NCBI GenBank assembly: GCA_028583605.1
Contig: CM053327.1
Span: 5,455,316-5,519,315 of the forward strand
Length of the DNA: 64,000 nucleotides
DNA from: Dastarcus helophoroides
Lineage: Eukaryota; Arthropoda; Insecta; Coleoptera; Bothrideridae
Direction of reading: 5' to 3'
Under the pieces are notes generated by a model that made no database searches, was not told the DNA's origin, and worked only from the letters and a program-made list of their open reading frames with translations. Below, in pieces: positions 43,626 through 55,022 of this stretch; within the stretch, counting starts at the first letter, position 1, and each line of letters opens with the position of its first letter. The translations under genes were made by a program, and so were the position numbers.

Positions 43626-43960
43626 GACAAAAAATAGGTTAGTTTATTTTATATAGAATAGGAAAAAATGAAAAATAGAAGACCAAAATTAGATATGAAA
43701 AAAAAAAATTCTGTAATTATAACAACATGAAAAAGTTGTAGAATTGGACATTGATGTTTGGCTTCCAACATGTACTACTGATGAGCTCAAATGAGAGCGA
43801 AACATCGATGTCCACTGCTACAAGTTTTTTTTAATATTTTTATATTTTCATAATTTATGAAAAAAAAATTTTTTTTCATATCTTCTATTTTTCTTTTTTT
43901 CCTATTCTATGTAAAATAAACTGACCTATTTTTTGCCAGCTCTCCTGAGGTGACATTTTA
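43626..43960. repeat. Inverted repeat with a central ribozyme-like motif
   Basis: AAAAAATAGGTTAGTTTATT, ATAGAATAGGAAAAAA and AAAAATAGAAGA on the left (about 43626-43690) recur inverted on the right (about 43890-43942). The centre (43733-43826) holds a second inverted pair, TTGTAG…GGACATTGATGTTT with AAACATCGATGTCC…CTACAA. Penelope-type terminal structure is likely, though no coding sequence is next to it. Confidence 0.6.
43778..43812 (+). ncRNA. Hammerhead-ribozyme-like core (fully canonical boxes)
   Basis: CTGATGA (43778-43784) is followed directly by a GCTC/GAGC stem with loop AAATGA, then GAAAC (43799-43803), ATCGAT, and GTC (43810-43812). ACAT/ATGT can form helix III with a minimal loop. 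All invariant core positions match the hammerhead consensus with no insertion. The strand for helix I (TTGTAG with CTACAA) is separated from the core by a hairpin-forming insert (GATGTTTGG…CCAACAT), so the fold is not entirely classical. Confidence 0.5.
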
Positions 43961-45480
43961 AATAAATTTAGAGATCACGAACTCATATTTCAAAAAATAT
44001 TTTAAAATATTGTCAACATATATTATTAAAAATGAAAATTTTCCAAACTGGGTCGTAGAAACGTTAAATAAAATTTATAAAATTGAAATTTATATTTTTG
44101 ATATTACAATTTTAAAATTTAATAATAAAAACACTATTATATCATAGTTTTAAATTTTCACTTCTGTCGGCAGTCCTCATAACTACCCAATTTTTTTGAA
44201 ATATGGTTGTTCGTTTGAGAGATATAAAATAAAATCCTTTAAAAAATGAAAACTTTAACACACTGTAAAATGGTACGTTTAAGAGGCATTGTGTGTATGA
44301 CAAGGTCATATGATTTTTTGATAAACTGTTGGTCCTTAAAGTTTTCGTCTTAAAAAGCGGATCACTCTTTATAGTCTTCAAAACATTTATTTTTCTAAAA
44401 TGTTTAACCTGAAACTCTGTTTTTTATATCATTTCGATTACAAACATAACATTTTGAGGACTATTGATTTTATAAATTAGGTATTCTGATATAAAGATTG
44501 AAGAATTCCAAATATTGAACTAATACTCACTTTTGAATGTTTATGCTTTCAACATCGATGTTTTGTGAACTTAAATAATGAACATCCCTAGTTGGGCCTA
44601 TCTTATCTCGTAGAGCGTTAAATAGTGTGCCTTTGTAAAGAATTCTTAATTAATCACATAAAATAGAAAAAAGAATTTTGCACATAATACTCTAATACTC
44701 TAAACTATTTGACACTTATTGGTATTTGAATTGTTTTCTACTTATTTAATCAGTAAATCTGGTCTAGAGAGAAATGCTTTTTTTTTAAATTTCGAGTCAG
44801 TGCTTTATTTTTTATCAATGCGAATATATTATAGGAAAGTAATTTATAGTTGCAATGTTAGTAAAAAGAGAAAATATATTAGAGAAGTTTATCGTCATAC
44901 GCTTCAGAATATTGGGACAACTGACAGATTGACTCGTTGACTTGCAATAGCCGCATTCTACTCCACTACTTGGCCACCGTATTAGATTAATTGACTAATT
45001 AAAGTATATACGTTGCGGGATTATATGCGAGTTGCTCGGTACTACAGGTGCGGCCTAGGTGACAACAGATGACGACTAAATCAGGCTCTGCTTGTGAAAA
45101 AATGTTAACTTATTGTTCTCATTTTCCGATGTGTCTGACAACAAATAAACTATTTATATTAAAAATATCAGAAAAGTTACATAAAAATTACGTATTTTAA
45201 TTTATGTATAATCTGTTCAAAGAAATTTATCATGAAGGCCTTCCCTGAATCCATTGCTTATCAGTTTTGATAGTTTTGTTAAGAAAGCTAATTTTTTAAA
45301 TATTGTTAATAAATAATTTTGTAAATTTTGAACGTACTAACTCTAATCCTAATAGATTTTTAAATTTCCTACTCGCAGATATCTTAATCAAGCGCATTTT
45401 GCGAAGATAACCCCAGCAAATAAGGAGCTTGAATATGTAATACCTTACACTTACAATTATGTATTAAATAAAAAACTTAC
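43961..45480. other. Intron, no gene recognised
   Basis: Sequence 3' to the second Ig2 exon. The short ORFs are not credible. A more even stretch at about 44940-45080 is unassigned. Confidence 0.4.
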
Positions 45481-45609
45481 AGTTAATAAAGAGAGAAACT
45501 CGCTTGCTGACGGCCGGTGGCACGTCGTTGCTGGCTATACAAAGGTAAGGGCCCATTTGGCGTCGATCCACTCGAACGAGCTGAAGTATCGCCCCGCTGA
45601 ATGTGTCCA
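45481..45609 (-). CDS. DIP/lachesin-like protein, exon for second half of Ig2
   Basis: This 129-nt exon has acceptor AG at 45610-45611 and donor GTAAGT with GT at 45479-45480. It enters with two bases and leaves with one. The translation runs VDTFSGAILQLVRVDRRQ then MGPYLCIASNDVPPAVSKR, ending VSLFIN. The MG-YLCIASN-VPP-VSKR block is the diagnostic second half of DIP/lachesin Ig2 and carries the second disulphide cysteine. The phase joins that of exon 53827-53997 (G plus TG gives valine) and of exon 27660-27798 (T plus TT gives phenylalanine). In a long ORF, the reading upstream of 45609 belongs to the intron. Confidence 0.93.
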
Positions 45610-47464
45610 CTGGAAAAAACAACTTTATTTAGATGCAAGTCCATAATGAAAACTAGCGAACGTGTCCGGAATACATCGGATATATTTAATGGCCTGGTCC
45701 AGAAAAATAATATTAGCCGTATCAAAAGCAGATTACCCATTTGTATTCAAAGCACAATTCGCTGCTGAAATTGGAGTTTGCTATGTTTTGCGCCACAGCC
45801 ACCGTATGGAGAAATTCTGTTTCCTCTTACAGAATTTTCAAATATCGGAATTAGTTGAAATATGATTAGAGATGATGTGTCTGCCATAATAAAAAATGTT
45901 GTAAATATGTATAATCAGCATATATCTGTTATAGCTAATGATGAAACGGAAAGAAAATGAAAAATTTGTGTTTATAGCTTCAAAATTTTGTCAGGTTATA
46001 GGAATAAATTTTGGACTTTTACATTTTTCTTTTCTAAAATATCGAATTTCCATTTTCTATTTTTGATTTTTCAAAATGTAAAGTCGCGAATTTCAAAAAA
46101 TCGACTTTTTTCCAGCAGTTATTTGATTCTAAATTTTTCGTTCAAAATTTTGATTTTTTTAAAGTAATTTTGATATCTGTTTTGTCGATATATCGAATTT
46201 TTATAATATTGAGTTTACGTTCTATTTTTGCCATTTCAAAAGGTCAGTTTCTTCCCAAATTTTGAGAGAGAACAGTTTTTTAAAGATTTCTTTGTTTTTA
46301 AAATTTTCGACTTTAGGGCATTTCGTTTTTTATTAATAACTTGCTAAAGACATATAAATATGGAAAATGCATAATGCATTAAAGATAATAAAATCTTGTA
46401 TGAGTGCTAACATCTAGAGGTAGTTTTATATATAATAGTTTGTTTTATTTGTTAAGAGCATGCAATCTGGACACTGATTTATTGTATCTCAAATTTAATA
46501 TACATTTTCAACTCCTTGGGGCTGAAGCTGGAAAATCCTAGCGTTCATCTAGGTAATATGGAGAATTTTTGGGCAAAATTTCATGCTTCTAAACCCACAG
46601 CTTCAGTTTGTGCCATGTTTGTTAATCAGTATTAGGAGTTTTATTAAGTTGACAAATAAAAAAAATTGATCTGTTGACTATTTGCTGTAGTTTGGTACGG
46701 AAATTTGTTAGTGCGAGTTCGACGCACTCTTCATCATTTTTTAGATACTTCAACCTTGAACTATAAGGCCAAAATCCAAATATCTGTTGACATATTAGGA
46801 TTCTAAACAAACGCTTTTTTACTAAAAAAATCGCATAAAGCAGCATGAATATTTATAAGCCTGGAAAAGCGACCGTTGGCGCGAAATTATTATTTCCACA
46901 TGCATATTTTTCGTTTTAATTGATTTTAACAGATCCACTCAAAAATGATTCAAACCCGTAATGTTTGTATTTAGTGAATTCGGAATTGTATGCTGGAAAT
47001 AAATCAGTCCACGGCACCAATTAGCCAATTATTTCTCCTGTTCATCGGACAAGATATTCACGCATGACATGTTAATTCTCTTCAATTAGATGAATTGGGA
47101 AAATTTTGTAATTTTTCGATAAGAGCGCTGAAATTGCGATAAATAATTGAAGCCTGAAAACCGCCCTCTGAAATTCATTTTGGTGGAGGGCGATGTACGA
47201 ACACGAAGAAGGGCTGAGCAATAAATTTAGTTTAAATTTGTATGGATGATGCTCATAGAAAATATGTGCGTGAGCGAGCGACTTGCTCGCTGCAAATAAA
47301 GATGAATTTATATTACATTCACCCTAATTATTATGGAAGTTATACTTGCGTCTTACCGAAAGGTAAATGTAACTGACGCAACAGAAAATTTTCTTATGAT
47401 TAAAATTTCGAAAACTTACAAAAAATAACGAAATAGAAAAATAAAGCAAAACTTCGAAAAACGA
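45610..47464. other. Intron with degenerate low-complexity DNA and one possible coding relic
   Basis: 45960-46330 shows the TTTTTGAAATTT/GACTTTTT texture. On the minus strand at about 46650-46830, SSRLKYLKNDEECVELALTN then FRTKLQQIVNRS could be a transposon protein relic, with a weaker copy near 29.5 kb. I do not recognise the family. Confidence 0.35.
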
Positions 47465-47870
47465 TTAACATTTCCAACCTTTACTTCGTGGAATTGTTTA
47501 ATATTCATAATTATTAATCGATTAAAAAGCAACATATTTGTAATAACACTAAAAAACTTAATTTCTTGGATACCATATAAATTCACAAATATTTACAATC
47601 TAGTCAATTTACACTTATGAACGAACAGCTTGATCTTCTGAACACACCTCTAATTGAACTTTGGACGAGAATTTGGATTAGATGAGATATTCTTAGGATT
47701 CTGTGATTCATGAAGCTTGTTAGCATAACAACAGCCAAACAAATTGCCGGTATAACCGCCGATGTAATGCGAAACCTGGTCCGGTGTTAGCAAATATTTA
47801 TCGAAACATTGTCGAATTTTTAATATTGGTTGCTTTTAATCGTCAATAAACCTTAAAAGTTATAAAAACT
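47465..47870. repeat. PLE family C terminal sequences, inverted pair
   Basis: 47465-47545 (minus) has TTGCTTTTTAATCGATTAAT and CCACGAAGTAAAGGTTGGAA. 47690-47870 (plus) has TTGCCGGTATAACC, GCGAAACCTGGTCCGG, TGTTAGCAAATATTTATCGA and TTGCTTTTAATCGTCAATAA. The same segments recur at 54783-55022 and 63838-64000, so this is a third repeat family with the same inverted layout. No coding sequence is nearby, and assignment to Penelope-type elements rests on the layout. Confidence 0.5.
47759..47781 (+). ncRNA. Decayed hammerhead-like motif, family C
   Basis: CCGATG, TAATGC, GAAAC, CTG, GTC. Compared with 54856-54884, about five bases of the stem are deleted, so this copy cannot fold. Confidence 0.25.
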
Positions 47871-49199
47871 TTAAAATACAACAAAGTTTTATGAAGAAAA
47901 AACAACTTTTACGAAGAATGACAAAATGTGACAAAAAATCACAAATAACTCTCAACTATACGAAAATTTTTAAATATACAAAAAATTTTCAAAAAATCTC
48001 GTATAAGAAGTTGAGAAATATAAAAAATTAAATATGACCAAATATGTAAAAATATCATAAATAATCTCGAAATTCAAAAGTTTACAAACATTTAGAAATA
48101 TGACAATTTGAAAATTAAACAATAAGTATCGCAAAAAATTTTAAAATGCTACAAATAACTTTAAAATATAGAAAATCTAAAAATATACTGCAAAAAATTA
48201 GAGATCTTGAAAAATTTTAGAGAGAATAGTGTAAAAATAAAAAAAATTCTCAAATTTACAAATAACGTTTTTTGCATAATGTGGAAATTGTTATTGTAAA
48301 ATGTAAAAAAAATCGGAAATATCGAATAAAAAATTGTGACAATCTTGCAGAAATATCGGAAAACATCGTAAAAAATGTTGAAACCACGAACATTTTCGAA
48401 TAATGAAATATACAAAAAATCGCGAGCATTTTTAAATATACATAAAAAATTCTTTTTACAATTACTTTTTTCAATTTTAGAGAATCAAATTTTTCGTATG
48501 CTAATTTTGCTTTTTTTCCATATTTTTCCCTGAATTCAGAATTTTGCAAGCAACTATTTCATTTTTCTTGAAACTAAATTATTATTAGAAAGCGCATTAT
48601 GTGCAAAGCATTTTAAACAAAATATGCGCATATAATATGGAGATTTTGATCAAAATATGTATCGTAGTTACAATTATATGCACGTTAATATGCAGTAATT
48701 GGCTTCAATACAAAATAAACATTTTATGACCATTTAAAAACCATTCAATATTAATTTATTGCTGTAAATCAGAAATATTAAAATTACATTTTCATATAAT
48801 AATGATCAACAATTAGTCTGAACTAAAATTTCTTGATGCATATTATTTCAAACATACCGGATTTGACATTACTGCTGATTGCTTTTTATGTTGAAAATTT
48901 TAGAGCCATATTACTTCTAAATTTAACATTAGTTTTTGGTGAAATTTTAAGCATTTGCATAACCTTCCATGTCCTTTCAAATGAGGGTATAAACATTTTA
49001 TTAAAATCATCAGCAAAAAAGTTTTTACCAGAAGAGTTGTTTTAGTTACTTTTAATATCTCATAGAAATGTCGAAGGAGTCTAAGAACCAATGACATGTT
49101 CTTTATGGAAGCTAGGAAAGCACCCCCCTTACAAAATGAAAATCTCTTTTTTTCATACAACAGCCGCAACCACTATTTATGATTGGTAACATTTATGAT
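47871..49199. other. Intron, very AT-rich, no gene recognised
   Basis: 47900-48560 is A/T homopolymer-rich with AAAAAATTT/CGAAAT units. The overlapping minus-strand ORFs at 48161-48549 are low-complexity artefacts. 48833-49045 has an ORF without recognisable features. Confidence 0.4.
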
Positions 49200-51200
49200 C
49201 AAAATTTACCTTTTTTGAAAATTTTGACCTATTAAATTTCAATTTATTATTGAAAATTTCGGCACTTGAAAATTTAAACATATCAAAATGTTAAGTCTTC
49301 CAAAACTTTTTTTTTTTAATTTTGATTTTTTCTTAAAATTTCAATTTTTTTTCCCAAAATTTCAACTTCTTTGAAAATCCTAACCTTTTCCAAAATATCG
49401 ATTTTTTTTATAAAACTTTATCTTTATTTTTGTAATCCGACTTTTAGTTAGTAGTGCAGCTTCGACATTTCAAAAATAATTAATTTTTTTCAAAATTTTT
49501 GACGTTTGCTCCAAATTTGAATTTACTGTATTAAAAATTTCGATCTTCTTAAAAAGAAACTTATAAAAAGATTTAAAAAAAAGTTATACTTATAAAAATT
49601 ATGATTTCATGAAAATTTTGCGAATTTTTTATTATTTCTCGAAATTTTGATTATTTCTCAAAATTTTAAATTTTATGTTGAAATTCCGACTATTTTGTGA
49701 ATTTTGACTTTTGTTTTGAAAAATTTGATTTTATCTAAGACTTTGGGTTTTTTTTGAAAAATTTGGCTTTTCTGAAAATTGTGTCTATTTCTCAAAAAAT
49801 TACAAAAATCCATTTTTTGTGAAAATTTCGAATATTCTAAAAATTTTGACTTTAAAAATTGACATTTTTTTTCAAAGTTTAGTCCGTTTCTTAAAATTCT
49901 GACTGAAAATTTGTAGCTATTTCCAAATGTATACTTTTTTTTTAATTTTTGACTTTTCCACCAAGTTTAAATTTTTGTGCATCAACACTTATTTGAAAAA
50001 TTACGTTTTTGTAGAAAATTTAAACCATTTATTTAAAAAATTCAAGATTTTTCAAAATATCAACTTTTTTTTAAAAATATTCAAAATACCTGTTTTTAAA
50101 ATCTTTTTAATGAAAATTTCGACTTTTATGAAAATTAAGACCTAAAAATTGAAATTATCCAAAAATGTTAGTGGAAATTTACAATGTTTAAAAGATTTTG
50201 CCTTTTTTTTTAATAAAATTGGCACTTTGTTCATAATTTTTTACTTATGTTGAAAATGTCGACTTTTTTAAAAATATGATTTTTCCAAAATCTAGTTTTT
50301 TCGTGACTTTTTGACCACTTTTCAAACATGTTTACGTTTTTGTAGGATTCAACATCTTCTGGAATTTTGAATTATTTCTGACAATATTGACGTATTTTGA
50401 ATTTTTTTGAAAATTGGGCTTTTTTTGAAAAATTAGACTTTTTCAAAATATTGAGTTTTTTTCAAAATTTTTCCTCCAAATTTGAAATTCTTTTTGAAAT
50501 TTAGATTCCTTTGTAATTTTTAACTTTTTCAAAAAATTCCACATCCTCTTGAAATTTCGATTTATTAGTGGCGATTTATTTGAAAATTTAGACATTTTAA
50601 CATTTAACTTTACAAAACTTTCTTTTTTCAACTTTTTCTCATAATGTCGACTTTTTGATTGAAGATTTCAATTTTTCCTAAGATTTTGACTTTTTTAAAA
50701 ATTTCAAATGTTTTCCAAAATTTTCAATTATATTGAAAATTTCGACTTGTTTGAGTATTTGGTTTTTTCTACAATTTAGATTTTTTTTAAATATTGACTA
50801 TTTTGTAATAAAGTTCAATTTTTCTAGATTTTAACTTTTTGTGGATTTTGATTTATTTGAAATATTGACTTCAAAATTTCGACCTTTTTGAAAATTTGGG
50901 CCTTTTCTAAAACATTCAGATTTTTCGAAATTTCAACTTTTTCTTAGTATTTCCAATTTATATTTTTTATGATTAACCACTTTTTTAAAAAAAATGACAC
51001 TTTTTTAAAAAATTGAACTTTCCAGGATGGTGGTTTGAAAGTTTCAACCTATTTTGGACTTATTTTAAAACCTCGAATTTTTTCAAAATTTTTATTTTCG
51101 GAATAACGACTTTTTTTCGAAATTTCGCTTTTTTGAAATTTGGACTTTTTTAAAAATTTGGACACTTTTGAAAAATAAATATACATCTCTTTAGATTTAG
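49200..51200 (+). repeat. 2-kb degenerate TTTTTGAAAATTTNGAC low-complexity tract
   Basis: Some 2 kb is made of imperfect units combining T(4-8), GAAAATTT, (C/T)GAC and TTTTT in changing order, without a fixed period. The plus strand is strongly T-rich. Related tracts lie at about 26.9-27.5, 46.0-46.3, 48.0-48.5 and 55.4-55.8 kb, some in the opposite orientation. ORFs through it are not coding. Confidence 0.7.
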
Positions 51201-51292
51201 AATTTCTTTAAATGTTGAAGTTTTAAAGAAAATCCCAGAAAAAAATATATTCTTGTTCAAGTTCCATTTTATGATTAAGATAATTTTTGTAG

Positions 51293-51523
51293 TTTTTTTG
51301 AAATACAAATCTTGTCCTCTGAAACTAAGAAAGATTAAAAAATACAAGAGAGGTTGCTGAAATGCGTTTCTATAGCTAAGCTATCATCTTCAGAGAGATA
51401 CTGTATCTTTCTAAAGATGAAGATGATGGCTTGACTATCGAAACGCGTTGGAGCAACTTCTGTTATATTTTTTAATCTTTCTTGGTTTCAGAGGACAAGA
51501 TTTGTATTTTTTTTAGTTTAATC
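51293..51523. repeat. Short palindrome of PLE family B termini
   Basis: The arms 51293-51395 (minus) and about 51415-51523 (plus) share CAAATCTTGTCCTCTGAAAC, AAGAAAGATTAAAAAAT, GAGCAAC-like and CGAAACGCGTT sequence. This is the terminus of the same family as 40.55-41.65 kb. It is inserted in, or next to, the low-complexity tract. Hammerhead-like boxes are present in both arms (51361-51393 minus; 51417-51449 plus), each with substitutions. Confidence 0.75.
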
Positions 51524-53826
51524 TTGACGTTTTTGTTCTCTTCTAATTTAGAATTCTATTTCGAAATTTTGAGTAAAGATCCAAATTTAAAGAGAAAAAT
51601 TTAAAAAAAACTTTAAAGAAATAATATTCACAATTTAATTTGAAATTGCAAAATGTGAATTTCTTTAAAATAAATTTAAATAAACTTTTGGATTTGGACT
51701 TAAAATTTTCAGTTATTTTCTAACATTTCAATCAAGTTATACTTGATCGAAATATATCGAAATTTCAACATTGTTTTAAATTTTTGAATTTAAATGGATT
51801 TTTTGACTAATCGAAACAACCAAAAGAAAGGTTACTTTTTAAATGCTGATGCTAATACATTAAGAATGTAATCAGTTGAAAGCAAAATTGTAATTGAAAG
51901 GGTTTATGGTCAGCTTCCCTCTTCATAGAAGTCACGACACGCCTCTACTAACAACTCAGAATATATTAGTCATTTTACTCAAAAAATATTTATCAAGCTA
52001 AATTAGACACTCAAAATTTAATTCCTAAGTAAAGGAGGCAATCTATTTGTATAATGTAATAAAACTATCTATATTATACGAGCCAAATATGTGGTATATA
52101 CTTACCTACTTAAAACTGTGATAACAATCGTATAGTTGCCCTTTGGACAAAAATTTTATCTGTGGAATTTAAAATTTTCAAAAAATAATGATTCTAATTT
52201 AGGCAACATTTTATTTTAGTGTTAAAATTCACAATTTTTCTTGTCGAATGCAATAAAAATATGCCGAAATATGTTAAGTTGTTAGAAATATGCCAGCATC
52301 CCAAAAATATGCAAAACATACCTGCATATGCAAGTTTCATAAAATCCGCTCTCTAATTATTATGAAGCTTTTTATAAATTTTCAATACTTTTTTATTTGA
52401 TTTTCTACTTTAAACTAATATTGAGGTTGTGACTTTAACCTCAATATTTCAGCTTTGTTAGTCTCAAAATTTCAACAACTGCTATGAATTTATTTTGATT
52501 ATGACCGCGAACACAGCCTAATATGGAGTGTGGAAAAAAGTCGAAGGGTCGATAAATTAACAGAAAATTTAAATTGAAGATCGTTTGCAAAAAAAAATTG
52601 AAATTTCCGAAAAAATTCTACTTTAAAAGAAAAACGTGGTACAGTATTTATTTTTTTTTAGAAATTTTGAATTTAGTCTCAATGCATACGCCAAAATTTT
52701 GGGAAAAATTAATTTCAACTAAGATTTCAAATTTATCGACTTTTTTTTGAAAGTTTAAGTGTAATCACAAAAAGTTAAAACTTTTGAGAAAAACAAAAAA
52801 AATCGATACTACAAATTTGTGTCAAGGTTAAAGTATTTAATCTCGAATTGAAATATAATTTTAAAATTGCAACTTCCATCTTGAAATTTTTTCACATTGA
52901 TTACTCAAGGTCTAGTTTTTAAAAAAAAGACGAAATTTTGAGTAATATTTGAGATCTGGATCTAAAAGGCGAAATATTGTGTTTAAAGCTGAATTTTCAG
53001 GATTAAGTATGAAATTAAAGTTTCAAGAAAAATAATTCTTTTCACTTTTCCCTTACGTCGTAAATGCTTGAAATGTTTACTTTAATATCAGAAATTTGAG
53101 GAAAAATATCTTCAATTTCAAGTTTTCACATAAACTTTTGGTTTATTAAGTTTTTTTTTGAAATTTTTTTCTGTTTAAAAGTTCAAAGCTTAAAATTTTT
53201 TTGCACTCGGATATTCAAGACTTTTTTCCAAATGTCGACTTTTTGAAATTTTGTTTAGGTTTGAGATTTTTATTTTGTTTTATCAAAATTTGGAATTTTT
53301 GTCTAAATTTTGTGATTTTGACTTGAATTTATAGGGAGCATTATTTCATAGGCCCACAACGGGTCTGCTTATCCGCTAATAGATCACACCCCAATCCGTC
53401 TGGTGGTGCAATTACAGATGTCAATATTAGCTTAAAGGGGCAGTAAAATACAATTTATGTAAAACATATTTTCTGAAAGTATTGTATTTCTCTGTTATGT
53501 TTGCGCAAGATAATTAAGGGATCATTTCCCAAGAAACAGGCACTTGTAGCCGCAACAATTTCATTTCAGCTGGTGGCCAAAGTGCGAATAAATTTTGCGG
53601 CATATTGCCTTAAGCCCCAGACCTCTTCCAACGCCGATATCCAATTTAAGTTAATTAATTTCTTAATATTCTTGTTTTATTAAAATTGCCGGCAAACAAA
53701 ACCCATATTTCATTGCGACATTTTACGGTTGAGCGAAGAAAAAAAAAACATAATTTCAATTTCGTGGAAAGGCACTATCACAAATCAGCTGTCGACCTGT
53801 TTAATTCAAATGCAAATCCCACCGAC
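51524..53826. other. Intron upstream of the second Ig2 exon
   Basis: Mostly A/T-rich. From about 53335 to 53720 composition becomes more even (GGCCCACAACGGGTCTGC, CACTTGTAGCCGCAACAA), just 3' of the first Ig2 exon. It may hold conserved intronic regulatory DNA. No ORF is supported. Confidence 0.4.
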
Positions 53827-53997
53827 CTTTTTGGATTTCGTTGTCTGAAAGACGCAGGGTAATGTGATCTCCGTCCTCTCTTCTCCATAGGATGCGAGGA
53901 TCAGGATTTCCTGTCGCGCTGCACGACAGAGTGACGTTATCTCCTTCGGAGACGGTGACGTCGCTGCTGGTGCTCATGTCGTCGATGTCCGGAGGAA
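53827..53997 (-). CDS. DIP/lachesin-like protein, exon for first half of Ig2
   Basis: This 171-nt exon lies between a CAG acceptor (AG at 53998-53999) and a GTCGGT donor (53825-53826). It enters in phase 1 with TT, completing a GTT valine, and leaves with one base. The peptide starts [19 protein letters not shown] and contains an N-glycosylation sequon plus the first Ig cysteine (NVTLSC). It then has the core tryptophan in [13 protein letters not shown] at the Ig1-Ig2 border and the WRRE motif are hallmarks of insect DIP/lachesin Ig2 domains. The donor is weaker than the GTAAGT donors of the other exons. The exon is richer in GC than its surroundings, as expected for coding DNA here. The preceding Ig1 exon was not found to the right within the window. 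Confidence 0.9.
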
Positions 53998-54782
53998 CTG
54001 GAACAAAATGCATTTTTACTACCCGGACGAGGATTTAATGGAATCTCTAACGGCGCCCACCCATCTCCCGATTACGCAATTTTTCAAGATCCTTGCCAGC
54101 CTCCTGTAGAGAGCAACGTAATACGAATTAAGTTGGTGGAACAGACTGATACTTGCGCAGTTATCTTAGAGCAGGGAAATCATATATTTTTTTATTATTT
54201 GTGTTTCATAACACCCAATGCCCAAAATTTGTCAACAACCGCACAATGCTGTTGGTTTAAATTTTTTATGAGCAACAACCTGACTTACTCCCCATACATT
54301 TGTAATATGCTAAGAAATTAATTAAGCCGACTGTTTAGATTTTGAATGATAATTTTATGGATACGTTTCTTCGTTATTTACATTCTAAGGTTAATGTTTT
54401 AATTTATATCAGACCGGTTAAATTTATTTTTATAAAATTTTATGTTCATTTATTTTTTAGATTTTTTTAACACTTCATCAGGTCGATTCATTAATAAAAT
54501 TAAAAATTTAAAACAGGTGGAATTATTTTCATGTTCATAGTTTTAAGCATGTAGGAATACAAATAATTATGTGGCAAAATCATTACATAAAGATTTGTTG
54601 TTCATTAGTTGGCAATATTTTCTCCTGGCCACTCTGCCTTATTTTGCACCTGTTGAGACGATAATAGGATGATAAGCATTATACTGACTATCGAAATCGT
54701 AAACCATTTGTTACGGTCATTAGCATCATGTCAAAGAGGATTCATAAATTGATTTGTTTCTCTTTTAAAATTTATGACTGTT
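53998..54782. other. Intron upstream of the first Ig2 exon, no gene recognised
   Basis: No Ig1 exon, other ORF or repeat was identified here. Confidence 0.4.
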
Positions 54783-55022
54783 AAAGTTTATTAACGATTA
54801 AAAACAATAGATATTAAAAAATCCACAATGTTTCGATAAATATTTGCTAACGCCGGACCAGGTTTCGCATTACTGCATCATCGGTGGTTATACCAGCAAT
54901 TTGTTTAGCAGTTGATATGCTAACAAGCTCCATGGATCACAGTGTTAGCAAATATTTATCGAAACATTGTGGAATTTTTGATATCTGTTGCTTTCTAATC
55001 GTTAATAAAGTTTAATAGTTAT
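54783..55022. repeat. PLE family C palindrome
   Basis: The left arm 54783-54856 and the right arm 54945-55022 (inverted) share TTAACGATTA, CACAATGTTTCGATAAATAT and TTTGCTAAC. The spacer carries CCGATGATGCAGTAATGCGA (minus) continuing AACCTGGTC. It matches the 47.5-47.9 kb and 63.8-64 kb loci. Confidence 0.65.
54856..54884 (-). ncRNA. Hammerhead-like motif, family C
   Basis: Minus strand: CCGATGA (one substitution from CTGATGA), T, GCA-GTAA-TGC stem-loop, GAAAC, CTG, GTC, then CGGCGTTAGC. It has the same single-base insertion before the stem as family B. Upstream TAACC could pair partly with GGCGTTA to form helix I. Confidence 0.38.

Noticed and set aside
48161..51347. Phe/Lys-rich ORFs across 48-51 kb
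   Set aside because: They arise from A/T low-complexity repeat tracts with no coding features.
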